Notes: generated from the sequence alone by a model not told the origin. Shown: positions 1-10,104, counted from the stretch's first letter. The stretch: DNA of 64,000 nucleotides from Rhodobacter sp. (GCA_030066215.1 JASJCA010000005.1:1-64000); one strand, 5' to 3'. Made by a program: numbers and translations.

Positions 1-462
1 AGCCAGGTCGCGCACTCGCTGGCCGACACGCTGATCACGCCCTTGAACGACAGCTTCGTCGATTTCGATCTGTTGGCCAAGACCGACGGCGAGACGCACG
101 AGATCCTCGGCCCCTCGGTCTATTCCGAGATGGTCTGGAATGCGCGTCAACTGCGCTCGCAGGCCGGGTTGTCGGCGATCGACTGGGTCGTGGTGCGCAA
201 CCGTGTCGGCGCCCAGCGCATGGTCAACAAAGAGCTGATGGCGAAGTCGCTCGCCGGGCTGGCCGAGCGCCTGGGCTTCCGAATTGCGCCGGGATTCACC
301 GAGCGGGTGACTTTCCGCGAGCTGTTCCCGCGCGGGCTGACGCTGTTGGATCTGAAGGACATCGGCGTAAAGCAGTTCAACATCTCGATGGTCGCCGCCC
401 GGCAAGAGCTGCGCGACCTGATCGCCGCGCTGGAACTGCCGGGCGTGTCGGTGAAGTTCTAG
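1..462 (+). CDS. mipZ: MipZ division-plane positioning ATPase, 3' part only
   Basis: The reading frame is open from base 1 and encodes the last 153 residues of a ParA/MinD-type ATPase. The segment SLADTLITPLNDSFVDFDLL near its start and the following helix-rich part match MipZ, which forms bipolar gradients on ParB in alphaproteobacteria and keeps FtsZ away from the poles. The Walker A part lies outside the window. A TTG at 43 is only an internal codon, because the frame continues upstream without a stop. The protein ends GVSVKF at the TAG at 460-462. The family call is firm; the gene is truncated by the window, not by mutation. Confidence 0.85.
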   Translation, partial: SQVAHSLADTLITPLNDSFVDFDLLAKTDGETHEILGPSVYSEMVWNARQLRSQAGLSAIDWVVVRNRVGAQRMVNKELMAKSLAGLAERLGFRIAPGFTERVTFRELFPRGLTLLDLKDIGVKQFNISMVAARQELRDLIAALELPGVSVKF

Positions 463-510
463 CGGCCGGCGTTGAGCGAGGGCTGTTTCGGGGATTTGGT
501 CCAACGCCAA

Positions 511-532
511 TGCCCGCGTGATGCCGCGGGCA
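511..532. other. GC-rich hairpin after mipZ
   Basis: TGCCCGCG and CGCGGGCA form a perfect 8-bp stem around a 6-base loop, about 50 bases past the mipZ stop. No T-run follows, so it is at best a weak or Rho-assisted end of transcription. The rest of 463-775 shows no convincing gene. Confidence 0.35.
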
Positions 533-775
533 CGGAATCAAGGCGCGCAGCGCCGCCGTGCCCATCGCCAACCCGCACCGGAGGGGTGGCGATTGGTCGA
601 TCCTCGCGCACCGCGTGAGGCCCTACGGACACGACAGCCATAAAGTGCACCCGAACAGACGTCGGCTCGCCACCCCGCGGGTCGTCGATGGGCACGGCTT
701 CTCACTGCGTGCGCACAGTTTACTCAAGAGCACACCCGGGCGCGTTCCGATGCTCCTCACCACCTCAGCCGCCCC

Positions 776-1849
776 CTAGGCGCCCCGATACCCCGCCATC
801 ACCCGCTGCAAATGAAAGTCGGTGTCGCCAAGCTGGTGGTCGATCATCACCAGGCGTTTGGCGTAATGCGCGGCCGGATGCTCCCAGGTCATGCCGATGC
901 CGCCGTGGAGCTGGATCAGCTCTTCGGCGACCAGCTTGGCGGTGCGGCCGATATGGCTCTTGGCCATCGACACCGTGCGGGACTGCTGCTCCGCGCCCAT
1001 CCGGCTGGCGGCGAGGATGGTGATCGAGCGGGCCTGTTCGATCTCGATCGTCAGGTCCACCATCCGGTGCTGCAGCGCCTGGAAACTGCCGATGGGCTGG
1101 CCGAATTGCTGCCGGGTCCGGAGGTGGTCGAGCAGCAGCGCCTGGGCGGTATCCATCGCGCCCACGGCCTCGGCGCAAAGCGCCAACGCGCCGTGGTCGA
1201 GCGCGTCGTGCAGAGTGGCCTCGGCGTCTGGGAGCAGAAGCGCCGCGGGGGTGGCGTCGAGGAAGACCTCTGCTGCGCCGCCGCCGTCGATCATGCCGTA
1301 GGCGGTGATCTCGACCGCCTCCGAAGCGACCTCGAACAGGCCCACCGCCTCGCTCGCACGCGCCGCGACCAGCAGCCGGTCGGCGGTTCCACCGCCATAG
1401 ACGACGCTCTTGCGGCCGTGCAGGGTCCAGCCAGTGGCGCCGCCCTGGGCCGCGCAGGTGATTTCGGCGGGGTCATAAGGCGCATCGATCTCGCCGATGG
1501 CCGCGGCATAGCGGGTCCGGCCCGACAGCAGCGGGTCCAGATCGTGCCCTGCAGCAACGAGGAGGCGGGCTGACAGCAGCGCGGCAAGCACCGGCTCGGG
1601 GCAGAGCGCGGCGCCGAGCGGTTGAAAAACGGTGGCGATGTCGAAGCCGGCGCCGCCCATGCCGCCCTGGGCCTCGGGCGCAAGGGCATAGAGAAGGCCC
1701 AAGTCGCTGAGCCGCGCCCACTTATCGGGGTCGTGATACGGCGCGGCATAGGCCACGGCATTTCGGTGCGCGATCGGGTATTCGGCGGCGAGAAACCGGG
1801 TCAGCGTGTCGGCCAGCACGCGGCGGTCGTCCGAGGGCTCGAAATCCAC
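776..1849 (-). CDS. Acyl-CoA dehydrogenase, short (beta-like) subunit
   Basis: A 357-residue FAD-dependent acyl-CoA dehydrogenase that would introduce the alpha-beta double bond into an acyl-CoA. The N-terminal helical domain starts MDFEPSDDRRVLADTLTRF. The C-terminal domain has QQFGQPIGSFQALQHRMVD and IQLHGGIGMTWEHPAAHY, both typical of the family. The start is GTG at 1849, 3 bases after the TGA of the other dehydrogenase gene at 1853, so the two are co-translated. The pairing of two adjacent dehydrogenases of unequal length recalls the heteromeric alpha2beta2 enzymes of steroid side-chain breakdown; that is inference. The substrate cannot be read from the sequence. Confidence 0.85.
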   Translation of the reverse strand: MDFEPSDDRRVLADTLTRFLAAEYPIAHRNAVAYAAPYHDPDKWARLSDLGLLYALAPEAQGGMGGAGFDIATVFQPLGAALCPEPVLAALLSARLLVAAGHDLDPLLSGRTRYAAAIGEIDAPYDPAEITCAAQGGATGWTLHGRKSVVYGGGTADRLLVAARASEAVGLFEVASEAVEITAYGMIDGGGAAEVFLDATPAALLLPDAEATLHDALDHGALALCAEAVGAMDTAQALLLDHLRTRQQFGQPIGSFQALQHRMVDLTIEIEQARSITILAASRMGAEQQSRTVSMAKSHIGRTAKLVAEELIQLHGGIGMTWEHPAAHYAKRLVMIDHQLGDTDFHLQRVMAGYRGA

Positions 1850-1852
1850 CGC

Positions 1853-3040
1853 TCAGAGCCCGAGCTTGGCCTTGGCGAGGATGTTGCGCTGGATCTCGTT
1901 CGAGCCGCCGAAGATCGACAGCTTCCGGCTGTTGAAATAGCGCGCCGCGTTCGCTGCCTGGTCAAGCGGAACCAGGGCGGCGTTGCCCTCCAGCGCCTCC
2001 AACGGAAACGGCGCGGCGGCGGGGCCGAGGGCGCGGCGGGCGAGATCGTTCAGGGCTTGGCGGATCTGCGTTCCCTTGATCTTGAGCATCGAGCTTTCGG
2101 GGCCGGGCGCCCCGGTCTGCTGCGCCGCGACCAGCAAACGCAGGTTTGTGATCTTCATCGCCTCAAGCTCGATTTCGATCTCCGAAAGCCGTGCGGCGAA
2201 AAGCAGGTCGTCGATCAGCCGCCGGCCGTTGCCGCGGGGCCGGCGGGCGAAGGCGCGGAGCTGTTCGAACGCCTGGACGGCAAAGCCCACCCCAGCGATG
2301 TTGGTGCGTTCGTGCCCGAGCAGGAACTTGGCGATGGTCCAGCCTTCGTTTTCGGCGCCGACCCGATTGGTAATCGGCACGCGCACGTCGGTGAAGAAGA
2401 CCTCGTTGACCTCGTGGCCGCCCTCGATCAGGCGGATCGGGCGCATCTCGATGCCCGGCGCGGCAAGGTCGATCAGCAGAAACGAGATGCCCTGTTGCGG
2501 CTTGCCCTCGGTGGAAGTGCGCACCAGGCAGAAGATGCGGTTGGCGTGCTGGCCAAGCGTGGTCCAGGTCTTCTGACCGTTCACGACATAGGTGTCGCCG
2601 TCACGGATCGCGCGGGTCCGAAGGCTGGCGAGGTCCGATCCGGCGCCGGGTTCGGAATAGCCCTGGCACCACCAGTCGGCGCCGCTGAGGATGCGCGGCA
2701 AATACGCCTGCTGCTGCGCCGGCGTGCCGAAGCGCATCAGCACCGGGCCGAGCATGTTCAGCCCGAACGGCACGACGCGCGGGGCGAAGGCGCGGCAGCA
2801 TTCCTCTTCGAAGATGTGGCGCTGGACCGGAGTCCAACCGGGCCCGCCGAATTCCTTGGGCCAGGTGGTGGCGAGCCAGCCCTTGGCATTCAGGATTGCG
2901 TGCCAAGCTTCCATGTCGGCCTTGGTCAACTCGGCGCCGGTGCGGACCTTGTCTGACAGACGCGCGGGCAGCGCCTCGGCGAGGAACGCTCGGATCTCGT
3001 CCTGAAACGCGCGGTCCTCGGGCGAATAGGACAGGTCCAT
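1853..3040 (-). CDS. Acyl-CoA dehydrogenase, long (alpha-like) subunit
   Basis: A 395-residue acyl-CoA dehydrogenase. The start is ATG at 3040 (MDLSYSPEDRAFQDEIRAF); the frame extends further upstream but that part is antisense-like and runs into the FadB-like gene, which ends at 3042. Family signatures are CQGYSEPGAGSDLASLRT in the flavin/substrate part and FGGSNEIQRNILA close to the C-terminus. It is the second gene from the end of a four-gene minus-strand operon (ligase, FadB-like enzyme, two dehydrogenases) with 1-3 base gaps. It probably works with the neighbouring 357-residue dehydrogenase. Confidence 0.88.
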   Translation of the reverse strand: MDLSYSPEDRAFQDEIRAFLAEALPARLSDKVRTGAELTKADMEAWHAILNAKGWLATTWPKEFGGPGWTPVQRHIFEEECCRAFAPRVVPFGLNMLGPVLMRFGTPAQQQAYLPRILSGADWWCQGYSEPGAGSDLASLRTRAIRDGDTYVVNGQKTWTTLGQHANRIFCLVRTSTEGKPQQGISFLLIDLAAPGIEMRPIRLIEGGHEVNEVFFTDVRVPITNRVGAENEGWTIAKFLLGHERTNIAGVGFAVQAFEQLRAFARRPRGNGRRLIDDLLFAARLSEIEIELEAMKITNLRLLVAAQQTGAPGPESSMLKIKGTQIRQALNDLARRALGPAAAPFPLEALEGNAALVPLDQAANAARYFNSRKLSIFGGSNEIQRNILAKAKLGL

Positions 3041-3041
3041 C

Positions 3042-5132
3042 TCAGGCCTCCCCGTTGAGGTCGGCGAAGGTTTGGCCGGTGGCGGCGAGGTGGCGCAGAA
3101 GCGGCGGTACTTGCCAGAACTGCGGGTCTTCGGCGGCATAGCCCTCGATCCGGTCGATCAGCGCGGCGGCGCCGATGCCGTCGGCAAAATGCATCGGGCC
3201 GCCGCGGAACCGGGGAAAGCCGTAGCCGAAGAGCAACACGGCATCGACGTCGATCGGCCGCAGCGCGATGCCGTCGCCCAGCACCCGGGCGGCCTCGGCG
3301 ATCATCGCGGTCAGGGTGCGGTCGGTGATGTCTGCGTCGGTGAATCTGCGGGGCGCGATGCCGGCCTTGGCGCGTTCTTCGTCGATGATCCGGGCGACAC
3401 CCGGGTTGGGCTCCGGCGCGCCGTCATAGGTGTAGTAGCCCTGACCCGTCTTGCGCCCGAACCAGCCCGCCTCGCAGATCCGGTCGGCGATGGGCGAATA
3501 GCGCGCGGCCGGATCGCGGGTCGCCGCCAGGCGCTTGCGGTTGGCCCAGCCGATGTCGAGCCCGGCCAGATCGGCCACGGCAAAGGGCCCCATCGCGAAG
3601 CCGAACGCCTCGAGCGCCCGGTCGACCTGCTGCGGGCTGGCGCCGTCGAGCACCATGTGATCGGTGGCCGTGCGATAGTGCGACAGGATGCGGTTGCCGA
3701 TGAAGCCGTCGCAAACCCCGGCGCGGACCGCGATCTTGCGAAGCCGCTTGGCCAGGGTGAAACCGGTGGCGGTGGTCTCGGGCGCGGTGTCCTTGGCGAC
3801 CACGACCTCCAACAGCCGCATGATGTGGGCGGGCGAGAAGAAATGCAGGCCCAGCACGTCCTGCGTCCGGTTGGTGACGGCTGCCAGCTTGTTGATGTCG
3901 AGATACGAGGTGTTGCTGGCCAGGATCGCGCCGGGTTTGGCGATGGCGTCGAGCCGGCGAAAGATGTCCCGCTTGACGTCGAGATCCTCGAACACGGCCT
4001 CGATCACCAGATCGGCCGCGGCGAGATCGGCCAGATCGGCGGTTAGGACCAGGTCCTCGGCCAAGAGGGTGTCGCGACCCGCCGCATTCAACTTGCCCCG
4101 CGCCACCGCGCCGTCGAGGTTCTTCGAGATCGCCGCAAAGGCGCGGTCGAGGGCGGCGTCGTTCTGCTCGGCAAGGGTCACGGGCAGGCCCGCGAGCAGG
4201 AGCGCAGTGGCGATGCCCGACCCCATCGTGCCGCCGCCGACGACGCCGACACTGGCAATCTCGCGCGGCGTGGCGTCGCGTTCGGGGATCTTGGCGACGA
4301 CGCGCTCGGCGAAGAAGGCGTGGATCAGAGCAGCGCGTTGCGGGCTTTTGAGGCAAGTGTTGAAGAGCGCGCGCTCGCGGGCGAGGCCCTTGTCCAGCGG
4401 GCCGGTGCTGGCGGCCACCGCCTCGACGGCGCGGGGCGGAGCGAAGAGCCGTGGCTGGCTCTTGGCAAGGCGGTCGGCGGCCGCGGTCAGCGCCTCCGGA
4501 TCGGGCGGCACCGTCAGGTCGCCGGTGCGGCGGGTGGCCAGCGTTCCGGCCAGCACCTCGGCCGCCGCGGCCAGCGCGGCGTCGCGGGGCGGGCCGTCCA
4601 TCACGCGGTCGATCAGGCCCAGCGACACCGCCTCGCAGGCCTCGATCCGGCGACCGGTGGTGGCCAGCTCCAGCGTGGCGGCGAGGCCGATCAGCCGCGG
4701 CGCACGCTGGGTGCCGCCGGCGCCGGGAATGATGCCCAGCGTGACCTCGGGGAAGCCAGTGACCAGATCGGGCAGCGCGACCCGGGCCTGGGCCGACAAC
4801 GCGACCTCGAGCCCGCCGCCCAGGGTCGGCCCGTGCATTACGGCAACAACCGGCACCCGGCTGCCCTCGATCGCCAGGCAAACCGCCGGCAGGGTCGGAT
4901 CGATTGGGGTCTGGCCAAATTCGCGGATATCGGCGCCGGCGATGAAGGCGCGGGTGGCGCCGTAGACGGCGATGACCGCGACGCCCTCGGCCACGCTCAG
5001 CGCCTGGGCGGCCTGCATCAGCCCGTGGCGCAGGTGGTGCGAGGCGGCATTGACCGGCGGGTTGTCGAGCACGATCAGGCCAGTCTGATCGACGATCTCG
5101 TAGCCTACGCTGTCGGAGGTCGCGGTGATCAT
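3042..5132 (-). CDS. FadB-like enoyl-CoA hydratase / 3-hydroxyacyl-CoA dehydrogenase
   Basis: A 696-residue fusion for two consecutive beta-oxidation steps. The N-terminal crotonase half carries RAFIAGADIREFG (oxyanion region) and FPEVTLGIIPGAGGTQ, which holds the catalytic Glu. The NAD-binding half starts at about residue 290 with GVVGGGTMGSGIA, followed by LGLHFFSPAHIMRLLEVV, where the catalytic His lies. The C-terminal dehydrogenase domain repeats follow. The start is ATG at 5132; its ATGA overlaps the stop of the ligase gene, so the pair is translationally coupled. A longer frame reaching 5738 is only an antisense extension over the ligase. Chain length specificity is unknown. Confidence 0.9.
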   Translation of the reverse strand: MITATSDSVGYEIVDQTGLIVLDNPPVNAASHHLRHGLMQAAQALSVAEGVAVIAVYGATRAFIAGADIREFGQTPIDPTLPAVCLAIEGSRVPVVAVMHGPTLGGGLEVALSAQARVALPDLVTGFPEVTLGIIPGAGGTQRAPRLIGLAATLELATTGRRIEACEAVSLGLIDRVMDGPPRDAALAAAAEVLAGTLATRRTGDLTVPPDPEALTAAADRLAKSQPRLFAPPRAVEAVAASTGPLDKGLARERALFNTCLKSPQRAALIHAFFAERVVAKIPERDATPREIASVGVVGGGTMGSGIATALLLAGLPVTLAEQNDAALDRAFAAISKNLDGAVARGKLNAAGRDTLLAEDLVLTADLADLAAADLVIEAVFEDLDVKRDIFRRLDAIAKPGAILASNTSYLDINKLAAVTNRTQDVLGLHFFSPAHIMRLLEVVVAKDTAPETTATGFTLAKRLRKIAVRAGVCDGFIGNRILSHYRTATDHMVLDGASPQQVDRALEAFGFAMGPFAVADLAGLDIGWANRKRLAATRDPAARYSPIADRICEAGWFGRKTGQGYYTYDGAPEPNPGVARIIDEERAKAGIAPRRFTDADITDRTLTAMIAEAARVLGDGIALRPIDVDAVLLFGYGFPRFRGGPMHFADGIGAAALIDRIEGYAAEDPQFWQVPPLLRHLAATGQTFADLNGEA

Positions 5133-6643
5133 ACGGCAGGGCTTCCTTCGGCCGCTGTGTGGGAACCGAGCGCGTCGGCGAACTGCCGGGTCAGCTTGTG
5201 CTTCAGGATCTTGCCTGTGGGCGCGGTGGGGAAGGCGTCGACCACGACGATCCGCTGCGGGCGCTTGTAGCCGACGAGCCGCGGCGCCAGCCAGTCCGAC
5301 AGCGCGGCCTCGGTCAGCCCGCCGCGGACCATCACAAAGGCCAGGATGTCCTCGTTTCCGTCCCGGTGCCGGCCCACCACCGCAGCCTGCAACACGTCGG
5401 GATGGCGGGTCAGCATGGCCTCGATCTCGGGCGGGTGAACGTTGAAGCCCGAGCGGATGATCAGCTCTTTTTTGCGGCCCAGCAAATGCACGGTGCCGTC
5501 GGGGTCGATCCGGCCCAGATCGCCGCTGCGGAAGAGCCCCGACTCGGGCAGCGCCGCGGCGGTGGCCTGCGGATCGCGGTAATAGCCGGCCATCACGCCG
5601 GGGCTTCGGATCAGGATTTCGCCGACGCCCTCGGCATCGGGGGCGTCGACGGTCAGCGTCACATCCTCCATCGCCGTCCCCACCGAGACATCGCCGCGCG
5701 GCTCTGCCGGCCGGGTCGCAGCGACGCCGGGCGCGCATTCGGTGATGCCGTAGCCGTTGTTCAGCGTCAGCCCGAAGACCGCCTCGGTCCGCGCCTTGAG
5801 GTCAGGGTCGAGCGGCGCGCCGCCCGCCGAGATATAGCGCAAGCGGGGCGCCTGCAGCGCCGCGCCGGTGCGGTCGAGATGGCTCAGAATGCGCGCGTAC
5901 ATCTGCGGCACCGCGGGCAACACGCTGGCGCCCTCGGCGAGCGCCCGGACCACCGTTTCGGGGGCGAAGCGCGGCAGGAACCGCAGGGTCGACCCGGCGC
6001 AAAGCGCCGCCAGCATGGTCGAGGAGAAGCCGAAGATGTGGCTACCGGGCAGCACGCCCAGCACGGTGTCGTCAGGCGCCATGCCGCGCAGCCGGGCCGA
6101 GGTTTCGGCGTTCCAGATCAGATTGGCGTGGGTCAGCATCACGCCCTTCGGGGCGCTGGTGGTGCCGGTGGTGTAAAGCACTGCGGCGATGCGGTTTTGC
6201 GGTGTGTCCGCCACCGGCTCCGGCGCGGTGTCGGCGCAGGCGGTCGCAACCAGAGGTCCGAGGTCGTCGGCCAACTGCGCGGCGTCCAGCCTCGCGGCAT
6301 GGGCTGCGGCCTCCGGCGAAGCGCCGGGCGTGAAGAGCGTCAGCCGCGCGCCGGAATGGGCGGCCAGCGCCGCGATCTTGCCCGCCGAGTGGCGCGCATT
6401 GACCGGCAGCACCCAGGCGCCGAGACGCACCACCGCCAGCACCGCGGCGGCAAAGGCGGCGCAGTTCTCGCAGACCAGCATCACCCGGTCGCCCGGGCGG
6501 ACGCCGCGGTCCTGCAGCCGCTCGGCAAGTGCGGCGGCACCGCCGCGCAGATCGTCGTAGCTGTAGATCGCCCCGTCATGGTCGACGACCGCGGGATGGC
6601 CGGCGGGGGCGGCGTCGGCGATGGTGTGGAGCCAAGCGCTCAT
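5129..6643 (-). CDS. AMP-forming acyl-CoA ligase
   Basis: A 504-residue ANL-superfamily enzyme activating a carboxylic acid with ATP and CoA. Visible motifs in order: YTTGTTSAPKGVMLTHANL (P-loop), NNGYGITECAPG, FRSGDLGRIDPDGTVHLLGR, KKELIIRSGFNVHPPEIE, and PTAPTGKILKHKL with the catalytic C-terminal Lys. The start at 6643 (MSAWLHTIAD) fits family lengths; an upstream ATG at 6685 would add 14 residues and has an AAGG-like site, so it stays possible. It is the first gene of the minus-strand catabolic operon, diverging from the ThDP enzyme across 120 bases that must hold both promoters. Confidence 0.87.
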   Translation of the reverse strand: MSAWLHTIADAAPAGHPAVVDHDGAIYSYDDLRGGAAALAERLQDRGVRPGDRVMLVCENCAAFAAAVLAVVRLGAWVLPVNARHSAGKIAALAAHSGARLTLFTPGASPEAAAHAARLDAAQLADDLGPLVATACADTAPEPVADTPQNRIAAVLYTTGTTSAPKGVMLTHANLIWNAETSARLRGMAPDDTVLGVLPGSHIFGFSSTMLAALCAGSTLRFLPRFAPETVVRALAEGASVLPAVPQMYARILSHLDRTGAALQAPRLRYISAGGAPLDPDLKARTEAVFGLTLNNGYGITECAPGVAATRPAEPRGDVSVGTAMEDVTLTVDAPDAEGVGEILIRSPGVMAGYYRDPQATAAALPESGLFRSGDLGRIDPDGTVHLLGRKKELIIRSGFNVHPPEIEAMLTRHPDVLQAAVVGRHRDGNEDILAFVMVRGGLTEAALSDWLAPRLVGYKRPQRIVVVDAFPTAPTGKILKHKLTRQFADALGSHTAAEGSPAV

Positions 6644-6763
6644 GGCCCCACTCGGCCCCGGAATTGCGAGCGATGCAAGGGGCATTGCGCCTTCGGGCTT
6701 TCTGAGCTGGCACGAGTCCTGCTATGCGCGAGCCGAACGCTCTGCCCGCAAGGAGGATCCGAC

Positions 6764-8425
6764 ATGCCCCAACGCGCCGCCGATCTGCTTGCCGCTTGCC
6801 TGGTGGCACAAGGCGCCGACCGGTTGTTCTGCGTGCCGGGCGAAAGCTATTTGGCTCTACTCGATGCACTCTACGACCTGCCGCAGGTTGATGTGGTGGT
6901 CTGCCGGCACGAGGGTGGTGCCGGCATGATGGCGGTGGCGGATGCCAAGCTGACCGGGCGCCCGGGTCTGGCTGCAGTTAGCCGAGGACCAGGCGCGACC
7001 AACGCCGCGATTGCGGTGCACCTGGCCGAACAGGATGCGGTGCCGCTGGTGCTGCTGGTGGGTCAAGTGGCCCGCCATGAGCGCGGGCGCGGTGCGTTTC
7101 AAGAGATGGACTACGGCGCAGTCTTTGGAACGGTCGCGAAGGCCGTTTGGGAGGTCTGGGACGCGGCGCACCTGCCCGAGATCGTGGCGCGGGCGTTCCA
7201 CACCGCCGCCGCGGGCACACCGGGGCCGGTGGTGATTTCTTTGCCCGAGGACATGCTGGGCGACGTCGTCGATGCCGAGCCGGTGCCGCCGCAGCCCCTG
7301 CCCCGCACCGGGCCTGGTCCTGGCGAAATCGTGGCGGTGGTCGAGAGGTTATCGGCGGCGGAACGCCCGCTGGTGATCGCCGGTGGCGGGCTCGCTGCAA
7401 CTGAGGGTCGCTCGGCGCTTGCCAACCTGGCTCGGCGCTGCGGGCTGCCGGTGGCGACGACCTTCAAGCACCAAGAGATATTCGACAATGCAGCGCCCTA
7501 TTTCGCAGGCAATCTAGGCTTCAAAATCCCCCAGCGTCATGTCGACACGCTGGCCGAGGCCGATCTGATCCTCGCCATCGGCACCCGGCTGGGCGACGTA
7601 CCAACCCAAGGTTTCACCTTTCCGGTGGCGCCCCGGCCGGCCCAGACCCTGGTGCATGTCTGGCCCGACCCGGCAGTGTTGGGACGGGTCTACCGCACCG
7701 ATCTGGCGGTGCCGTGCGACCCGGTGCTGTTCTGCGCTGCCCTGGCCGATGCGGCGCCAGAGGCCGATCGGGGCGATTGGCGGCAACGGGTGCGCCGCTC
7801 TGCGATGACCCTGCGCGCGCCACCGCTGCGTCCCGTGACGGGCGGGGTCGATTTCGGAGCTGTGGTCTCGGCACTGGCGCGACAAGCACCGCGGGACAGC
7901 ATAGTGGCAACGGATTCGGGCAATTTCTCCAGCTGGGTGCACGCCTTCTGGCCCTGGGACGGCAGCCAGACCGCAATTGGTGCTGTCGGCGGCGCCATGG
8001 GGCTCGGCGTGCCCGGCGCGGTGGCGGCGGCGATGCGACATCCCGACAGGACCGTACTGGGATTCGTCGGCGACGGCGGCGCTCTGATGACCGGGCAGGA
8101 GCTGGCGACAGGCATCGCCCACGGGGCGAAACCGAAGATTGTGATCTCTGACAATAGCACCTATGGCACCATCCGGCTGCACCAGGAACGCGCATATCCA
8201 GAACGTGTGGTCGGCACCGATCTGGCCAATCCCGATTTTGCTGCCTGGGCACGGGCATTCGGCGCGTTTGGCCGAACCGTCAGCGATGTCGACGGCATGG
8301 ACGACGCGGTCGCCGAACTGCTGGCACATGACGGCGCGGCGGTGCTGCATGTGAAATCAAGCGCCGAGGCAATTTCCGCCTTCACCACCATTACCGCCCT
8401 GCGCGGCGCGCCAACGAGTGACTAG
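6764..8425 (+). CDS. ThDP-dependent enzyme, acetolactate-synthase-like
   Basis: A 553-residue enzyme of the acetohydroxyacid synthase/benzoylformate decarboxylase/2-hydroxyacyl-CoA lyase family. The catalytic Glu is Glu50 in [10 protein letters not shown]. The C-terminal ThDP/Mg site is [13 protein letters not shown] through [10 protein letters not shown]. The start ATG at 6764 has a strong AGGAGG at 6751-6756. It overlaps no other gene and is followed after 2 bases by a thiolase, so these two form one operon. Placement among acyl-CoA genes argues against a branched-chain amino-acid role and for a C-C lyase/decarboxylase step in catabolism, but the reaction is not determined. Confidence 0.8.
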   Translation: MPQRAADLLAACLVAQGADRLFCVPGESYLALLDALYDLPQVDVVVCRHEGGAGMMAVADAKLTGRPGLAAVSRGPGATNAAIAVHLAEQDAVPLVLLVGQVARHERGRGAFQEMDYGAVFGTVAKAVWEVWDAAHLPEIVARAFHTAAAGTPGPVVISLPEDMLGDVVDAEPVPPQPLPRTGPGPGEIVAVVERLSAAERPLVIAGGGLAATEGRSALANLARRCGLPVATTFKHQEIFDNAAPYFAGNLGFKIPQRHVDTLAEADLILAIGTRLGDVPTQGFTFPVAPRPAQTLVHVWPDPAVLGRVYRTDLAVPCDPVLFCAALADAAPEADRGDWRQRVRRSAMTLRAPPLRPVTGGVDFGAVVSALARQAPRDSIVATDSGNFSSWVHAFWPWDGSQTAIGAVGGAMGLGVPGAVAAAMRHPDRTVLGFVGDGGALMTGQELATGIAHGAKPKIVISDNSTYGTIRLHQERAYPERVVGTDLANPDFAAWARAFGAFGRTVSDVDGMDDAVAELLAHDGAAVLHVKSSAEAISAFTTITALRGAPTSD

Positions 8426-8427
8426 CA

Positions 8428-9630
8428 ATGACCCAAGCCTTCATCTGCGATTACATCCGCACGCCCATTGGCCGTTTCGGCGGGGCGCTTTCTTCGGTTC
8501 GGACCGACGACTTGGCAGCGATCCCGATCAGGGCGTTGATCGACAGAAACCCAAGCGTCGACTGGGGCGCCGTAGACGACGTGCTGCTCGGCTGCGCCAA
8601 CCAGGCAGGCGAGGACAACCGCAACGTCGCCCGCATGGCCGCTCTTTTGGCAGGGCTACCCGACACGGTTCCGGGCGCGACGATCAACCGACTATGCGGT
8701 TCGGGCATGAATGCGGTGCTGGATGCCGCGCGCGCGATCATCGCCGACGATGCCGAATTGGTCATTGCCGGCGGGGTCGAGTCCATGTCGCGCGCGCCGT
8801 TCGTCATGCCCAAGGCCGAGACAGCGTTTTCGCGCACTGCCGAGGTCTACGACACCACCATTGGCTGGCGCTTCGTCAATCCAGCGATGCAGGCGCAGTT
8901 CGGCACCGAGTCGATGCCCGAGACGGCCGAGAACGTGGCCGAGGATTTCGCGGTATCGCGCACCGATCAGGACGCCTTTGCCCTGCGTTCGCAGCAACGC
9001 GCAGCCGCGGCTCTGGACGCGGGGCGGTTGGCGAAAGAAATCACGCCGGTGACGATTTCCCAACGGCGCGGCGACCTGGTGGTGGTGACGCAGGACGAAC
9101 ATCCCCGGACCACGACACCGGAAAAGCTCGCCGCCTTGAAGGCGCCATTTCGTGCCGGTGGCACGGTAACGGCGGGCAATGCGTCTGGCGTCAATGACGG
9201 CGCAGCGGCGCTGATCGTAGCCTCCGAGGCGGCAGCCACACGGCACGGACTGACGCCCATAGTACGGGTGACGGGCGGCGCGGCGGCGGGCGTTGCGCCA
9301 CGGGTGATGGGGGTCGGGCCGGTGCCGGCGATCAAGGCACTCTGCGCGCGGCTTGGCCTGTCCCCGGACGATTTCGATGTCATCGAACTGAACGAAGCCT
9401 TCGCCGCCCAAGCGCTCGCCGTACTGCGCAGCCTCGGGCTCGACGACGACGCAAGCCACGTCAATCCCAACGGCGGCGCCATCGCGCTTGGCCACCCGCT
9501 CGGTATGTCAGGGGCACGGATCACCGGGTCATCGGCTCTGGAACTGGCCCTAGGGGACGGCCGGCTTGCTCTTGCCGCCATGTGTGTCGGCGTCGGCCAG
9601 GGCATTGCAATCGCGATGGCGCGGGCGTGA
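8428..9630 (+). CDS. Thiolase, 3-oxoadipyl-CoA thiolase (PcaF)-like
   Basis: A 400-residue type II thiolase. Nucleophile Cys90 lies in [13 protein letters not shown], His356 in [17 protein letters not shown], and Cys386 in [10 protein letters not shown]. The N-terminus [20 protein letters not shown] is the form seen in PcaF rather than in biosynthetic PhaA. It would cleave a 3-oxoacyl-CoA to acetyl-CoA, closing the beta-oxidation set encoded on both strands here. No other beta-ketoadipate genes are present, so the exact substrate may differ from 3-oxoadipyl-CoA. Confidence 0.87.
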   Translation: MTQAFICDYIRTPIGRFGGALSSVRTDDLAAIPIRALIDRNPSVDWGAVDDVLLGCANQAGEDNRNVARMAALLAGLPDTVPGATINRLCGSGMNAVLDAARAIIADDAELVIAGGVESMSRAPFVMPKAETAFSRTAEVYDTTIGWRFVNPAMQAQFGTESMPETAENVAEDFAVSRTDQDAFALRSQQRAAAALDAGRLAKEITPVTISQRRGDLVVVTQDEHPRTTTPEKLAALKAPFRAGGTVTAGNASGVNDGAAALIVASEAAATRHGLTPIVRVTGGAAAGVAPRVMGVGPVPAIKALCARLGLSPDDFDVIELNEAFAAQALAVLRSLGLDDDASHVNPNGGAIALGHPLGMSGARITGSSALELALGDGRLALAAMCVGVGQGIAIAMARA

Positions 9631-9640
9631 TCCGAAAAAC

Positions 9641-9700
9641 AGCGGGCGATCACATGTTCGTGAAAACCCGCAAAACGTGCACATGTTCTCGTCGCCCGCT
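9641..9700. other. Long inverted repeat after the thiolase gene
   Basis: AGCGGGCGA (9641-9649) and TCGCCCGCT (9692-9700) are perfect complements. Both arms also carry CACATGTTC, giving further partial pairing around the palindrome ACATGT. It starts 10 bases after the thiolase stop, so a transcription-ending or mRNA-stabilising stem-loop is likely; there is no T-run. The repeated CACATGTTC could also be an operator. Confidence 0.4.
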
Positions 9701-10049
9701 TCGTTGCCGACACGCATTCACTGGCCGCGCAGATTGCCGCCTGTCGCGACCCTACCGCCCCGACAAAGGCGACACACCGTAAGGCCTTCGACCGGAGGTT
9801 GCGCGACGCCAGCCACCGCATCGGCAATACTCTGATCTCCACATAACTCACTATAAGATAATAGAAATCCCATACTCGAGGCCCTTAGGCAAAGCAGATC
9901 GAGTCGTAATTTCGCGACGACAACTAACCTAAGTCTATCCTGCGTATTGGATGAGCAACGGCGATTCAGAGCCGCAAATATGGTGATATATGCATGTATA
10001 AAAGCGGTAATCAGAATCCTTAAATTGAGCTTCGAAAATAAAAGTTAGT

Positions 10050-10078
10050 GCGTTGATTTCCCTTCTCGAAATCAACGC
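10050..10078. promoter_or_regulatory. Perfect 11-bp inverted repeat upstream of the peptide gene
   Basis: GCGTTGATTTC (10050-10060) and GAAATCAACGC (10068-10078) are exact complements around the 7-base loop CCTTCTC. It lies 88 bases before the peptide ATG and just upstream of the promoter-like palindrome. It is either an operator for a dimeric regulator or a hairpin ending transcription from upstream. Confidence 0.5.
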
Positions 10079-10104
10079 CGAAACAAATATTCATCCCGCG
10101 AAAG

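Noticed and set aside
1622-2956. Long plus-strand open frame of 444 codons over the acyl-CoA dehydrogenase genes
   Set aside because: It is antisense to well-recognised genes and has no domain; long antisense frames are common in GC-rich DNA.
5133-5738. N-terminal extension of the FadB-like frame
   Set aside because: Arg-rich, antisense-quality sequence overlapping the ligase gene; the ATG at 5132 with ATGA overlap is the proper start.
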